NCBI RefSeq assembly: GCF_003369915.1
Contig: NW_022881625.1
Coordinates: 7,192,001-7,256,000, forward strand
DNA from: Drosophila miranda
Lineage: Eukaryota > Arthropoda > Insecta > Diptera > Drosophilidae
Direction: 5' to 3'
Length of the DNA stretch: 64,000 bases
This document shows, one piece after another, positions 1 to 11,736 of the stretch (position 1 is its first letter; every line of letters begins with the position of its first letter). Under the pieces are notes generated by a model. It worked only from the letters and a program-made list of their open reading frames with translations. It was not told where the DNA came from and did no database searches. The translations under genes and the position numbers were made by a program.

Positions 1-2230
1 GGATATTAGCATAGGGCTAATTGTATTGTGTCGGATATCTGTCAAGACATTGATGATCTCTGCTTGCATTCGTTGAAGATTTGCAGATAATAGAGTCAAC
101 TGAGTAGACAACGTAGTGTACCATTGAAAGGCGCTAAAATGATCAGCCCTTCCCTTTGACTCGGTGATGAAATCCTCAATTCGACTTAATCGTTTGGAAT
201 TTGAGATTTCATCCCGTTTTATCACATTGATTGTAGAGTCAATCAATGATGTTTGATTTTTAAGCAAGGTTAATAGGTGATCTTCGTTATCCTTAACCTT
301 TGCTATAGTTTCCGACATTTCTCGGGCATATGTTGAATCTAATACGCCAAATAGACTGCTTGCGATGTTTCCAATGATGTCCAGCGGTGCCCTTTGCCTC
401 CGTGTTCTTGCTATTAGTGTATTTTCAGCTTGCAGGTCCTCTTCTATATGTTTGAAGTGCTGATAAATACTGGTGCATGCGTCTACTAGTTGAAGTTGTG
501 TGCATAGATGTCCAATTTTTGTAGTCCCCATGGTGAATGTGTTCATTTCTTTCCAATAGGGCTTTAAATTGTAATAGACAATGATGGTCCAATCAGTTGT
601 CGCAAGTTGGCTGGTTCCTACTCTTTCAAAGTATATACCCGGTTTTGATCCAAACTGGGTTATGTTGATTGACTGTGCCATCGCTAACGGTACCAGCAAC
701 AACATTACAAACATTGTCATGGTTAACGACAATTTATTCGGCTGTGTCCTTTTCCTAGGCTGTCTGTCCTCGGATGATTCTTCGTTTTCTGATGGATCAT
801 CTATCGGATGTTTATGTGTGGGTTCCTCTTCGTTGAATAGTGGAGCTACATGTTGGATCTCTCGTTTGAAAATCCCCTTTGCCGTTTTTACTTCCACCAC
901 TCGTACAAAATTGTCCTTGCCATGAAACAATCGAATGATTCTTCCTAGTGGCCATTGTAATACTGGTGTATTGTCTTCCTTTAGTATTACTAATGTTCCT
1001 TCCTTAATGTTAGCCGAAGACTTCCTCCACTTTTGACGCTGTTGCAACTGCTGAAGATATTCATTGGACCATTGTGTCCAGAATGAGTGCTTCAACTTTG
1101 ACACTGCTTGCCATCGATTTCCTAGCGTCTTTGGCTGCTGGGATGGCTCACTGTCAGCTTGTGCGGTTAACGGCTCTCCTATCAGGAAATGCCCTGGCGT
1201 TAGTGCTGTTACGTCGTTTGGGTTGTCAGATATCGGTGTTAATGGTCGAGAGTGTAGTATGGCCTCTATTTCGACTATAACCGTTTCTAACTCCTCATAA
1301 GTTAGATTTGCCGTCGTCACATTTTTTAAGAGGAGATGTTTGGCAGATTTTACTGCAGCTTCCCATAAGCCGCCGAAGTGTGGTGCGCGAGGAGGTATAA
1401 ATTTAAACTGTACCCCTTTGTTGTTGCACTCTTGTACAATATGTTCTTTTGCCTTTTCCGAGAATATGGCTTCTTCTAATTCTTGAAGTTTGTTCCTGGC
1501 TCCTACGAAATTCGTAGCATTGTCGCAATGGAGCACTTGACATTTTCCTCGACGAGAGATGAACCGCCGAAGTGCCGCTAAAAATGCTTCTGTGGTGAGA
1601 TCACTGACAAGCTCCAGATGTACTGCTTTAGTCGCGAAACAACAAAATATAGCTATGTACGCTGTATTAGGCTTCTTTCCTCGAATTTTATAGTGAATTT
1701 TGAATGGTCCACAGTAGTCATCACCAGAATTGAGGAATGGCCGTGCTTGGGTGACTCGAAGAGGTGGCAGTTTTCCCATGATTTGTTCTAGTAGCTTAGG
1801 CTTGGCTCTAGTGCATTTCACGCAGTTCTGCACAATACTTCTGGCCATGTTTTTTCCTTTGAGTATCCAGTACTGTTGTCGTGATGCTGTCAGCAATGCC
1901 TGGGGGCCGCAATGCATGTTTTCCTTGTGTATCTTACCAAGGATCAACTTCACAATTGGATCGTTGTAGGGCAGGAGCATTGGGTGTTTGGCGTCAAATG
2001 AAATGTTTGCCGCTTCCAGTCGACCACCTACTCGTAAGATTCCCTCCTGATCCATGAATGGTGTTAGAGAGTTAATCGAACTTCCCTTTTGTGTTTCCTT
2101 ATGTTTTGTTAAATGACGTATGTCTTCTTTGAAGTCATTCTGTTGTATGTAACGAATGACAATTTTCTGAGCTTCTTTCATCTCATTGACTTGGACAGTC
2201 TTGCTTGTGTGCGTTTTCTTTCCTGAAAAC
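1..2230 (-). CDS. BEL element integrase fused to env-like region, partial
   Basis: I checked several segments of this minus-strand frame by hand and found them open; it runs off the window edge. It contains an HHCC zinc region (about 1930-1800), an integrase core with first Asp in a GDDYCGPF block (about 1720), second Asp in HCDNATNF (about 1530) and the Glu in GGLWEAA (about 1370), so DD35E is complete. Further on come a hydrophobic signal-like segment (about 730-675) and an env-like part with a furin-type basic site followed by a hydrophobic fusion-peptide-like stretch (about 410-350), as in roo and other insect F-type envelopes. The frame differs from the upstream polymerase frame. Whether the env-like part is complete cannot be seen. 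Confidence 0.7.
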
Positions 2231-2286
2231 GCATCATGTAAGCTACTATTCTCAATAGCTTGTTGTGCTTTATTTTGTAGATTAGG

Positions 2287-4896
2287 TCATCCTCCTGAGT
2301 GATAGTCATAATTGATGACTGACCAATCTTTTGGGGATTTGCACTGATCAACTCCTCTTTTGTAGCCACAAATGGTGGTGGCCATGTAGATGTTGGGCCG
2401 TGTAAAAATAGCTATTTTTGTAGCTACGAATTTGTCTCGGATGGATGACGAGCAGTTAATCCATGATAATACGATCCTTGAGTCAGACCAAAAGAAGGTT
2501 GATGCATCTTCCATTGATAACTCTTCCTTTACTTTTGCTGTCAATTGAGCACCTAACACCGCCGCTTTTAGTTCCAAACGGGGTAATGTTAATGCATTGA
2601 TGGGCGCTAAATGTGATTTGGCACATAGCAATTGAATCGTTGCCCGCTTATCCTTATGTATTGCTCGGATATATACTGCAGCTCCAAATGCTTTCTCCGA
2701 TGCGTCAACAAAGGTATGTATCTCTGATGATATCGGACTTTGTCCTTGGAATATATGACGTGGTACTTGTATGGAGTTTAATAATTTTAACTCCTCCCTG
2801 TACCTTTTCCATTCCTCCTGGAGATGAAGTGGAAGCGCTTCTTTGTAGTCAAAACCTTCCTTTGTGAGATGCTGCATAAAGATTTTTGCTTTCATCACAA
2901 CAGGTGAAAACAATCCAAGCGGATAGAAGATCCTAAAAATTTCGGATACGACATCTCTTCTGGATATTGTTTCCTTAGTGCCAATCTCCGTTTTTCCACA
3001 GAAATGGTCGGATTTAGGCATCCACGTTATTCCCAGGGTCTTCACGCTGCAGTCTTCATAAGTGGTATCCTCCAGTTGTACATTTGGAATCATGTCTTCC
3101 TTCGGAATGTTCTGTAGTATGTGCACGTTGTTTGTGCACCATTTTCTCAGCTTAAATCCAGAATTTTGTAGGAGTTGGTTAAGTTCCTTCTGTTTCTGGA
3201 GGGCCTCTGGTATGGAATCTGCTCCTGTTAAGCAATCATCCACATAGAAATCCTTTTCTAGTGCATCAGCTCCAGCCGGGTATTCTCTCTTGCCCTTTTG
3301 AGCAAGATATTGTAGGCATTTTGTGGCTAAATATGGAGCTGCCCTAGTTCCGTATGTTACAGTTTTGAGTCTGTAATATCTCAGATCTTTTGATGGATCA
3401 TTTCGCCATACAATTGTTTGATAGTACTGGTCCTCAGGATTGACCCAGACCTGACGATACATTTTTTCGATGTCTGCCGTAAATACATATTTGTGCATCC
3501 GGAATCGAAGCAATATTGAAAATATCGAACTTTGCACAGTCGGACCTTTATGCATCAAATCGTTGAGTGATTTGCCGGACGACGTAACAGCAGAAGCATC
3601 AAAGACAACTCTCAATTTTGTTGTAGAGCTGTCAGGTTTCATCACACAGTGATGTGGAATAAAATAACGTGATCGTGCTATTTCCTTAGTGTGCATTTCC
3701 TTCATATGCCCAAGTGCCTCATATTCTTTCATGAATTGCACATAGCTTGCCTTGGTTTCCGGATCTCGTGACAGTCGTTTTTCCAGGCAAAAAAGTCGAC
3801 GTGTTGCCAAATCACGGCTCTCCCCTAGGGAAGAAGCATCTTCCAAAAATGGAAGTCTGACAATGAATTTCTTGTCACATGCCATTTGAATATTTTGAGA
3901 AAAATATTGCTCACATCGCTTCTCTAGAGGGGATAAGCATGGTGTGTTGCTCGGGAATGAATCCAATTCCCAAAACTTGGAGATTTGCTGATCCGCCTTG
4001 TCCTCCTCAGTCAAAACTGCACACGTGCTTTGGCTCTTTGACTCCTGTCTTAGCTTGCCAGCCACTATCCAGCCTAGTTTCGTTTCCTGTAGCCTGGGCA
4101 ATCCTTTTCCAATTGATACATGCTTGTCTTGCATGATTTCGAAGTAATGTTCTGCTCCCAATAGTATGTCTATTCTTCCAGTCTTGTCAAAGTTGGGATC
4201 CGCCAAAGTGATATTTTTCGGAAGCTTCCAAAGAGACGTATCAATTGACTGTGCTGGTTGATCTGCCACTATGTGTGTCAATACTATTGCTTCTAGTCTT
4301 GTATTAAACTTGTTATCTTGTGAAGTAAGCATAACATTGACTCTTGCTTTTGACGTTTGTGTTCGTCCGCCAATTCCATTTATTTGTAGTTCTGATTTTG
4401 TGACTTTCAGATCTAATATTTTCAATGCTCTTTCAGAAATCACATTGACTTGAGAGCCTGAATCAAGTAGGGCTCTAAATTCACCCATTTGTCCATTGTT
4501 GCCTTTTATTGTAACAAGAGCAGTAGCTAGTAATACATAAGTGTTTTGACTACTATTTGCTGATGCTGCAGTTTTGGCTTCAGACTTGATTTCCAAATGT
4601 AGTAGAGTGTTGTGTCCTTTATTGCACTTAACACAATCTCTTCTTTGGCAATTCTTTGCAGTGTGATCGCGTTTGAAACATTTGACGCAAAGTTGGTTCT
4701 TTTGAACCCAATTTAACCTCTCTGCGACAGTTTTTTTTAAAAACTGCGTGCATTTGTAAATAGCGTGATTTGGCTTTTCACAAAAATAGCAGACATACTG
4801 ACTTTCAGTTCCTGCTGAGGCACATGTGATGGGTTTCTTTGTTTTTTCCCATCCAATGGCTTCCAAGGTAAGGAACCTTTGTTCGAGAAATTTCAT
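2287..4896 (-). pseudogene. BEL element polyprotein: zinc knuckles, protease, reverse transcriptase, RNase H
   Basis: This 869-codon frame continues the same reading frame as gag. It shows Cys/His zinc knuckles (residues about 33-100), a retropepsin-like aspartic protease with a DSGSQ core (about 145), a Pao-type reverse transcriptase with the catalytic YVDD motif (about 553-556), and an RNase H-like region starting near FVDASE. The last roughly 40 residues are out of frame: the sequence jumps from the end of RNase H to a region whose normal frame is seen in 2178-2369, so a deletion with frameshift lies near 2390-2420. Reverse transcription functions look intact as encoded, but the polyprotein cannot continue into integrase. 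Confidence 0.8.
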
Positions 4897-6030
4897 TTAT
4901 TCGCTCAAAGGCTGTAATTTCTTTGTACTTTGTATGGATTGTTCATACAAAGTGTGAGTCTGACGATCTAACTTTTTTGTCAAAATACATAGAAGAATCG
5001 GATCCCATCCAGCTGTCTCTATATTTATGTTATTGAGTGCTGATAATGTTTCCTTTACATTATCGTGCAAAACCTTAATGGACTTTGCATCATTGGAAGT
5101 GCTTGGTTGATCCAATAATTTTTGAATTAATGCGTTACTAAGCACTCTTTTGTTGCTGAAACGCTCTTGAAGCATGTTCCATGCCGTTGTGTAATTATTT
5201 TCTGTTAGCGAAAGATGGCGTATTAAATTTTCCGCTTCTCCCGTAACATTGGTTTTTAAATACCACATCTTCTGAATGACGGGTACCGATGCTTCATGAA
5301 TCATTTGCTTAAAAACGTCATGAAATTGTTGCCATTTTAAGTAGTCACCATCAAATTTAGGGATAGCAAACTTAGGCAGGGGTAATGTATTATGCATATG
5401 TGGAGCAGCGATAATTTGTTGAACAGCGTCTGCTTCAGTCATTGTTTGGACTGTTAATACTGCATCTTCAGCTGCAATGTAATTGTTAATGTTATATCCC
5501 ATTTTCACAGGATCAATGCATTTTTTATAAATTTGAATATGGATCGCTCTAATCTCATCCCAATATTTGATTATTATTGGTTTGAAGTCCTTTCGCGTCT
5601 CATTCGTCATTCTGTTCATGATGCGCTCTAGACTTTCAAGCAGCACCTTTTGTTCTCGGATCATGGGCTCTATTTCAGGCTCACTCTCCATAGATGTAAT
5701 GGATCCTGTATCTATATCCATTTCTAGTGCAGCTAACTGCTTTGTAAATTCGTCTTTATATCTGACGACCAACTCTTTTGTGTGTTTGAAATATTCGTTA
5801 GAGAAATAACTGTGCTCAATTATTGAGTTTTGAGTTATTTTTTTGATATTACATTCCTCCATTGAAAATGCGTCCCAGAGCTTTGATATGTTCTCAATGC
5901 GGGATTTAAAATATTCTGGTTTCTGCTTTCTTTCAGCAGAATCCTTTTTATAATTTCGTACCAGGCTCTGAATCTCTTCGCCTGTGGCAAGCTGCCTGTC
6001 TAGCATAACATTAATGCTTGATGATGCCAT
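4897..6030 (-). pseudogene. BEL element gag, N-terminal part ending at an in-frame stop
   Basis: The frame opens with ATG at 6030 and runs 377 codons. It resembles BEL/Pao Gag of the DUF1759 type, with a coiled N-terminal half and a later FDGDYLKWQQFHDVF-like block near residues 225-245 typical of these proteins. A TAA at 4897-4899 ends it, followed directly by ATG in the same frame. The following residues (FLEQR, LE) complete the same Gag domain, so the TAA is more likely a nonsense mutation than a true gene boundary. Gag would form the particle that packages element RNA. A short leader of about 350 bp precedes it. Confidence 0.75.
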
Positions 6031-6400
6031 TTTATTTTATTTATTTTAATACTTTGACCCGATGGAGGTAATTTGTTTGTCACTATGACTTGTTGTGCCT
6101 CTACTCACAACCACGAAGATGGTCAAAGTATCTCAATAAATATTTATGACACTGGAATTCTTATTTCCAATTCAACCTTAGTCGCCAAGTTGACTGTGAT
6201 GGTTGAGTTAGATCCAAATAACTCCAATTACGTTTTCCTTCACCGAAGGTTTTAAATCACAACTGTGAGTGTTGTTGTATGTATGTAAATTGGTCGCCAA
6301 GTTGACCAATTATGTAGGATTTTCCAACTAAATCCAAGCTCCAAATCGGGAACAAAATCCAGATGAACGGTTAAGTGTCCAAAAGTCGGGGGTCACCAAA

Positions 6401-7058
6401 TGAGTAAATTAAATGAATCTGATGATGTAGATTCACTTGATTCTGGTGATTGTCAATATGACAATCGTATGCTGAAAATGTTATGTATGTATGCTACCGG
6501 TTCATGTACTAGTAACAAATGGTCGCCGCAATCGGTACTTGAACAAATTGGGCTTCGGAGATGTGAATACGTCAGAGTTTTCTTTCGTACTGATTTTATT
6601 TGGTAAAATGCAAGGTTTATATACAATTTCTATGAGTATGATTGTTTACTTAGGATCTTAGGTATGTTTAATTAGCTCTGAGTATCATATTGCTAGGGAA
6701 ATGTGTTATCTCTATTTAGGACTAAGCAATTACTACAAATCCAACAGTGGAATATTCCAAGGGTCATATTTATGACGGTCACAATGGTTATCATGCAGAT
6801 GGTGTGTGATTTGACCACATGCAGGTCATCCAGAATGTGTTTTATGATAGTGCCGTAAATATCTTAACAGTGTATGTACACAAATGCATGCAGCTGTCCG
6901 TTGTATATTTATTTAGGTCAGTAGTGCATGTCACATATTTATATTTAGAGCATATTATCGTTTATTTCTTTAGGTGGCTGGGAAATCTTAACCTATTTAT
7001 GGTTAGCTATTTGTCTAGGTCTAATCGTAAAATTTTGTACTTTCGTTGAAATCGTACA
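6401..7058 (-). repeat. 5' LTR of the roo-like BEL element
   Basis: On the plus strand the repeat begins TGAGTAAATT and ends ATCGTACA, giving TG...CA termini. The left border is set by the adjacent primer-binding site at about 6383-6398, which on the minus strand reads TGGTGACCCCCGAC, close to that of the BEL element at 30703-34108. The right border is set by the return to feo sequence. The second LTR is outside the window, so the borders rest on these two arguments only. No gene is seen in it. Confidence 0.65.
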
Positions 7059-7760
7059 GCTGGATAAAAGCATTGAGCATCTGCGCGAGGAGCTCTCGAA
7101 ACGTCGGGCGGAGATCGGGGAGCTGCTGCTCCAGCAGGAGCAGCTCTGCGAAGAGCTGGGCGTACTGCCGCTCCCTCTACTGGCGGACCCGCTGCCCCTG
7201 CCCGATGAGATGGACGGCTTTCGCGACCATCTCGACAACCTGCGCTCTCAGCGCGCAGTGCGCCAGACGGAGCTGGACCAGCTGCGGAAGGCCATCAAGC
7301 ATGACATGAAGATGCTCGAGCTGATGCCCCAGACCGATGCAGAGGATCGCCTACTGAACGATCTGAGCCACAATCTAACACCAGAGACACTAGAGCGGCT
7401 GCGGCAGATGCGCAACAGTTATGCCGATCAGATCCAGGAGCTGCGCTCCAAAATCCATGACATGCGCGAGATCTACGTGCTGTGGGATCGCCTCCAGCAG
7501 ACGGACGAAAGCGCCATGCGACGAGTGCGCGAGTGCACAGAGAATACGCAGCGCACCTATGACATCCTCCATTCGGAGCTGCAGCGCTGCCAGGCACTGC
7601 GCAGCCAGAACCTCAAGACGTTCATCGAGTAGCTGCGCGTCGAGATAAGCAAGTGGTGGGATCTAACGCTCAAGAGCCAGCAGGAGTGCAAGCGTTTCTC
7701 CAACTACTACAATAAGTATTACAACGAAGACCTGTTGGAGCTGCACGAGCTGGAGCTGGA
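7059..7760 (+). pseudogene. feo: feo (PRC1/MAP65) coiled-coil fragment, cut by BEL insertion and by an inversion junction
   Basis: This segment matches the coiled-coil part of the intact feo copy at 43045-45165 (residues about 110-345). It starts exactly after the BEL element and stops at the junction with the minus-strand copy. It has lost one codon (AAG missing near 7470) and carries CAG to TAG at 7630-7632, so it cannot make protein beyond that point. It shares ctggata (others ctggaca) with the minus-strand copy next to it. Its importance is structural: it is the left arm of a large inverted repeat. Confidence 0.85.
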
Positions 7761-9163
7761 CGCAGACCCGCTTTAGTGGCGACTTGGACGCCTTCAGATG
7801 GCTGTTGGCCAGCCGCTGTGCGGTAGACGGCGACGGGCGTATCGAATTCAGAGAGCTCATGAGGCTGCGCTTGGCGTTGGGAGTCCGATACCCCGAAGAG
7901 CTGGCGGCTGCTGATGGATTCAGTCGCTTGTGCAGATTCCCAGTGCTCTTGGTCATATTGGGAGTGATCAGCTGGATTGTTGGGGTCTTGCGCAACGACA
8001 TTGTCGAGGTCGACATTGAGGACATGTTCTTCAAAGTTCGGGGCGTGCGAGGGGCCGTTGAACCGGCAGTCGGCGGTGGCATCATCAATTTGCTGCTGCT
8101 GCCCGTCCTCGTGGTGGGCGGGGCCTTCTTGCGGGCTGAGCTCTGCTTGGCCTGCCGATAGTTCTCCCATTCGCCAGCCATCAGCTCCAGTATGTTCTCG
8201 CCATAAACCAGAAACGGGCCATGCGATTGGACCTCATAGGCGTGCACCAGTACAGTGATCTGCTGCTCAATCTTGGGCAGCTTCGAGGTGATGGCCTTGC
8301 GTTCCTTTTCCTCTTTAAGGAACTGGCCGCCACGATTGTTGAAACGATTCGGCTCGTTGGCCTTTGCCTCTAGAGCCTGCATGCGGGACCAAAGTTCTGC
8401 CCCGCTATCGTACAGATCGAAAATCTCCTTGTTGCACGTGTAGAAGTCCTTCAGATCATCCAGCTCCAGCTCGTGCAGCTCCAACAGGTCTTCGTTGTAA
8501 TACTTATTGTAGTAGTTGGAGAAACGCTTGCGCTCCTGCTGGCTCTTGAGCGTTAGATCCCACCACTTGCTTATCTCGACGCGCAGCTGCTCGATGAACG
8601 TCTTGAGGTTCTGGCTGCGCAGTGCCTGGCAGCGCTGCAGCTCCGAATGGAGGATGTCATAGGTGCGCTGCGTATTCTCGGTGCACTCGCGCACTCGTCG
8701 CATGGCGCTCTCGTCCGTCTCCTGGAGGCGATCCCACAGCACGTAGATCTTCTCGCGCATGTCATGGATTTTGGAGCGCAGCTCCTGGATCTGCTCGGCA
8801 TAACTGTTGCGCATCTGCCGCAGCCGCTCTAGTGTCTCTGGTGTTAGATTGTGGCTCAGATCGTTCAGTAGGCGATCCTCTGCATCGGTCTGGGGCATCA
8901 GCTCGAGCATCTTCATGTCATGCTTGATGGCCTTGCGCAGCTGGTCCAGCTCCGTCTGGCGCACTGCGCGCTGAGAGCGCAGGTTGTCGAGATGGTCGCG
9001 AAAGCCGTCCATCTCATCGGGCAGGGGCAGCGGGCCCGCCAGTAGAGGGAGCGGCAGTGCGCCCAGCTCTTCGCAGAGCTGCTCCTGCTGGAGCAGCAGC
9101 TCCCCGATCTCCGCCCGACGTTTCGAGAGCTCCTCGCGCAGATGCTCAATGCTTTTATCCAGC
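7059..9163. repeat. Large inverted repeat of feo sequence (arms 7059-7760 and 8459-9163)
   Basis: The plus-strand arm (702 bp) and the minus-strand arm (705 bp) cover the same feo segment in opposite orientation, separated by a 698-bp loop made of the minus-strand copy's later coding region. The arms differ by one codon deletion and scattered substitutions. A minus-strand transcript starting at the feo copy 1 promoter side and reading to 7059 would fold into a hairpin with a stem of about 700 bp. Confidence 0.85.
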
Positions 9164-9471
9164 TTCAGCTGCAATGTGATCAGTGGCACATCGTCGGGCC
9201 TCTGACCAATGTCCACCGTCTCATGGAGGAGTCGGGTGAGGTCGCTGCCCTCGGCTCGGAGTGCGGCTATGTCATCCAGGATGACCGCCTGCTTCTCCCG
9301 CGACTCGTTCAGCAGATCCGTATAGAAATTATCCGCGTGCGCCTTGAGTTTGTGCAGAAAGTCCTCGCATGTCTTCGTCTCGAACATGAGGGACCACATT
9401 GAATGGAGCTGCTCCACATGCTCGCCAGTCATCTCAAGGATCTCTCCCTCGATGGAGGTTGGGTCAACCAT
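7663..9471 (-). pseudogene. feo: feo copy 1, minus strand, C-terminus replaced by antisense feo sequence
   Basis: From ATG at 9471 the frame is open for 602 codons. It encodes the PRC1/Ase1/MAP65-type antiparallel microtubule bundler: long N-terminal coiled coils and the conserved spectrin-like block with ANEPNRFNNRGG near 8360-8320. At 7761 the normal C-terminal tail (after KSPLKRV) is replaced by the reverse strand of the adjoining plus-strand feo fragment, and a stop follows at 7663. The junction shows a few bases of shared sequence (gga). A truncated protein lacking about 130 tail residues is possible but I think it is a pseudogene. The neighbouring P450 copy 1 lies 250 bp upstream on the same strand. 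Confidence 0.8.
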
Positions 9472-9720
9472 AGCCAATTGGAATGGGTCTTGTATTCGCG
9501 AATGGAAGGAATTTATGTGATGTGTGCAGGATTTCGATTGCACAATGTGTTGCTCAAGGAAAATGCCTCCGCACAGATAAGTGACGCCTCTCGTGTTGGC
9601 ACAAATTGCACAATGAAAATTTTGTGTGCTTGATTTTCCTCATGCCTCAAAGCACAAAACAAGTTGATTCTGATTGACGTGCGGCCAAAAAAAACCTACT
9701 TTATATTGCAAATAAGTTCC

Positions 9721-11519
9721 TTAAAGGTTTTCCAGTTGTAAAGATAATTTAGGATGAGAAATGTGTTTACTGTTGGGCAAATTGATCAGGGAGGAGCGGA
9801 AAGCGTTCTCCGTGGGATGATTGAACTCGATGCTAAAGTTCCGAATGAGTCGAGCGATGCCCAGCTCGAGCTCCATGTCCACGATGCGCTTTCCAACGCA
9901 CATCCGGGGTCCAAATCCGAAGGGCAAGAACACAAACGGATTCTTCAGCTTCAAGTCATTTGCCGGGCATTGCCCGTTGGAGTCTGTGGCGTTACGAATC
10001 CAACGTTCTGGCAGGAACTCAGCAGCCTTGGGGAAGTGCTCCTCGCTTGATAGCAAGCTCAGGGGAACCATCGACACACAGGTACCAGCTGGCACTTGGT
10101 ATCCGCTCAAAACGCTGTCCCGATTGAGAAATCGGCCATTGCCGATGACCAAAGGATAGATCCGTTGTGACTCTTTGATGCAGGCACGTAGATAGGGAAC
10201 GTTCTTCATCGATGCCTCAGTGAATTCGGAGTCCTTCTCGGGTAGAACCTTCATCACCTCTTCTCGGAGTACGGCCTGCTTCTCCGGATTCTTGGCAAGG
10301 CACAGCAAGGCCGCTGTTAAGGTACTTGAGGTCTGGAAAAAAAGGATGTATGAGATAAGGGTAAGTATGAGAACAACAGACTACGTACGGTATCCACTCC
10401 GGCCATTAGCATGTCCATGGCCATAACCGTCGCCACCTTTTTGTCGATCTTGAGCAGCTTTTCCAGTACACTCTGCTCGCTCTCAGGGCGGACACACCCT
10501 CCTTGGCCTCTTTCTCTAGACGCTCTATAGCTTCGTCTACATACGCTGAAGTTATTTCTTGAACGCCATCTAGGGACTTCATTAGCTTCATTAGCTTTGG
10601 TGTTTTAACGTAACGCCAGATGGAGGGCTTCATCTCCAGATCGGCTGTTAATTCAAAAAAATCGTCCAGGTACTTGAAAAGTAACACAGCCTGGTCGTTA
10701 TCGCCCGACTCTTTGAGCAGTCCCAACTGCTTGTCCAGAGCCACCACAGAGACTGACTCGAGGGTCCACCGATTTATAACGTTTAAGAAATCATCTGGAG
10801 CTTCCTGGGTATCAATATCACGTAGTGCTTTAATACTGTGAAGGGGGGAGAACATACTTGAGCGTAAACAGGGATTTATTATCAGTCATACGCACCGTTG
10901 CACAAACTCCTGGTTCACTTGGGACATCTTCTTATAGTAAAGCCGCACGTTCGTCGGCTGCATTAGGACAGGATTTACAGCCGATCGAAAGTCGCTCCAG
11001 GTTTTTCCTTGTGTGGGTAAAGCTCCCTCCACTCCCTGGAAGAAATTCTTTCTATGAGTCTTCCGATGATAGCGAAGAGTATCGCTGCCAGGCCGATGCG
11101 GCCACACTCCTTCGTTCCGGAACACTTCCTCGAAGTCCTTGGGATTGTGAGTCATCAGGTATGACGTACCTCCCATCATACCTGGTAAATATAATATGTT
11201 TCCATAGTCGTCTTGCAAAGCTTTGAACAATTTCACAATGTCCAGTTTGCTATATTTTCCTCCAGGCATAAAATTCCGAACAGTAGACAGAAAAGTTTTA
11301 CTAGGAATCTGATCAAAGGGACGAGCTTGTAGCCACTCTGCATCATTTCTGGGCTCTGCTACAGCTGCTGTGGTCTGCCAACGCTACAAGAGATTTAAAA
11401 ACGTATATCACTGTGATATCGGATCTATATGTATACTATATATTTACCAGCGGACTGCTGACAGAGAGGGCTGCTTTTTACGCCTGAATTATAGATAGAC
11501 CGCTGCGCACTTTCAACAT
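9721..11519 (-). pseudogene. CYP12-type mitochondrial P450, copy 1 (broken)
   Basis: Four exons on the minus strand: 11519-11448, 11383-10896, 10835-10389 and 10332-9721, with GT/AG borders at the same places as the intact copy 3. Two lesions disable it. Codon 14 in exon 1 is TAA (plus-strand tta at 11478-11480; other copies have CAA), and exon 3 lacks one T near 10492 (447 instead of 448 bp). Exon 4 keeps the I-helix end, the ExxR motif and the haem loop [10 protein letters not shown]. It alone ends at TAA (9721-9723); plus-strand copies read GAA there and extend 25 residues. Exon 2 variants RKNFF and QPTNV are shared with copy 5. Confidence 0.9.
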
Positions 11520-11736
11520 TTTGCTTGTTAGGAACTTAATTCATTCACTGCCAGAGCTATACTGCTAAATCATTCCATTAGCTAGCTATTTGAAAAGCCT
11601 GCGAGAGCTTTGTTGCAAAAAGAGCTGACCGATAACAGAGCACAAACAGAACAAGAGAGAGAGAGAGTGCCAAAACACGTTCGCGGGAGCGTGCGAATGC
11701 CAAACAGTAATAATTGTAAACATTTGCCATATTTTT
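11520..11736 (-). promoter_or_regulatory. 5' flank and probable promoter of P450 copy 1
   Basis: This 217-bp flank is conserved before each P450 copy in the window. It contains a (GA)n tract on the plus strand at 11654-11667, a likely GAGA-factor binding sequence, and a palindromic-looking CACGTTCGCGGGAGCG block next to it. No clear TATA box was identified. It is cut at 11737 by the DINE-1 array at the same base as the junction before copy 5 (34939). Confidence 0.5.

Larger units (their letters stand above)
1..7058 (-). mobile_element. roo-like BEL/Pao LTR retrotransposon with env-like region, left end outside the window
   Basis: Reading on the minus strand, the order is LTR (7058-6401), primer-binding site, gag, zinc knuckles, DUF1758-type protease, reverse transcriptase, RNase H, integrase and an env-like region that runs off position 1. 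Polymerase order and gag type place it in BEL/Pao; the env-like part fused behind integrase is the arrangement known from roo. The right edge is fixed by the host sequence: a feo copy resumes at 7059 with gctgg, the expected 5-bp target duplication. The element is broken by an in-frame stop in gag, a deletion with frameshift near 2390-2420, and a frameshift near 2220. The other LTR lies outside the window. Confidence 0.85.

Noticed and set aside
581..925. Plus-strand gene of 114 codons
   Set aside because: It lies opposite the BEL integrase/env frame, where the minus strand encodes recognisable residues.
7210..7632. Independent small gene of 140 codons
   Set aside because: It is the feo coiled-coil fragment starting at an internal ATG and ending at a nonsense codon.
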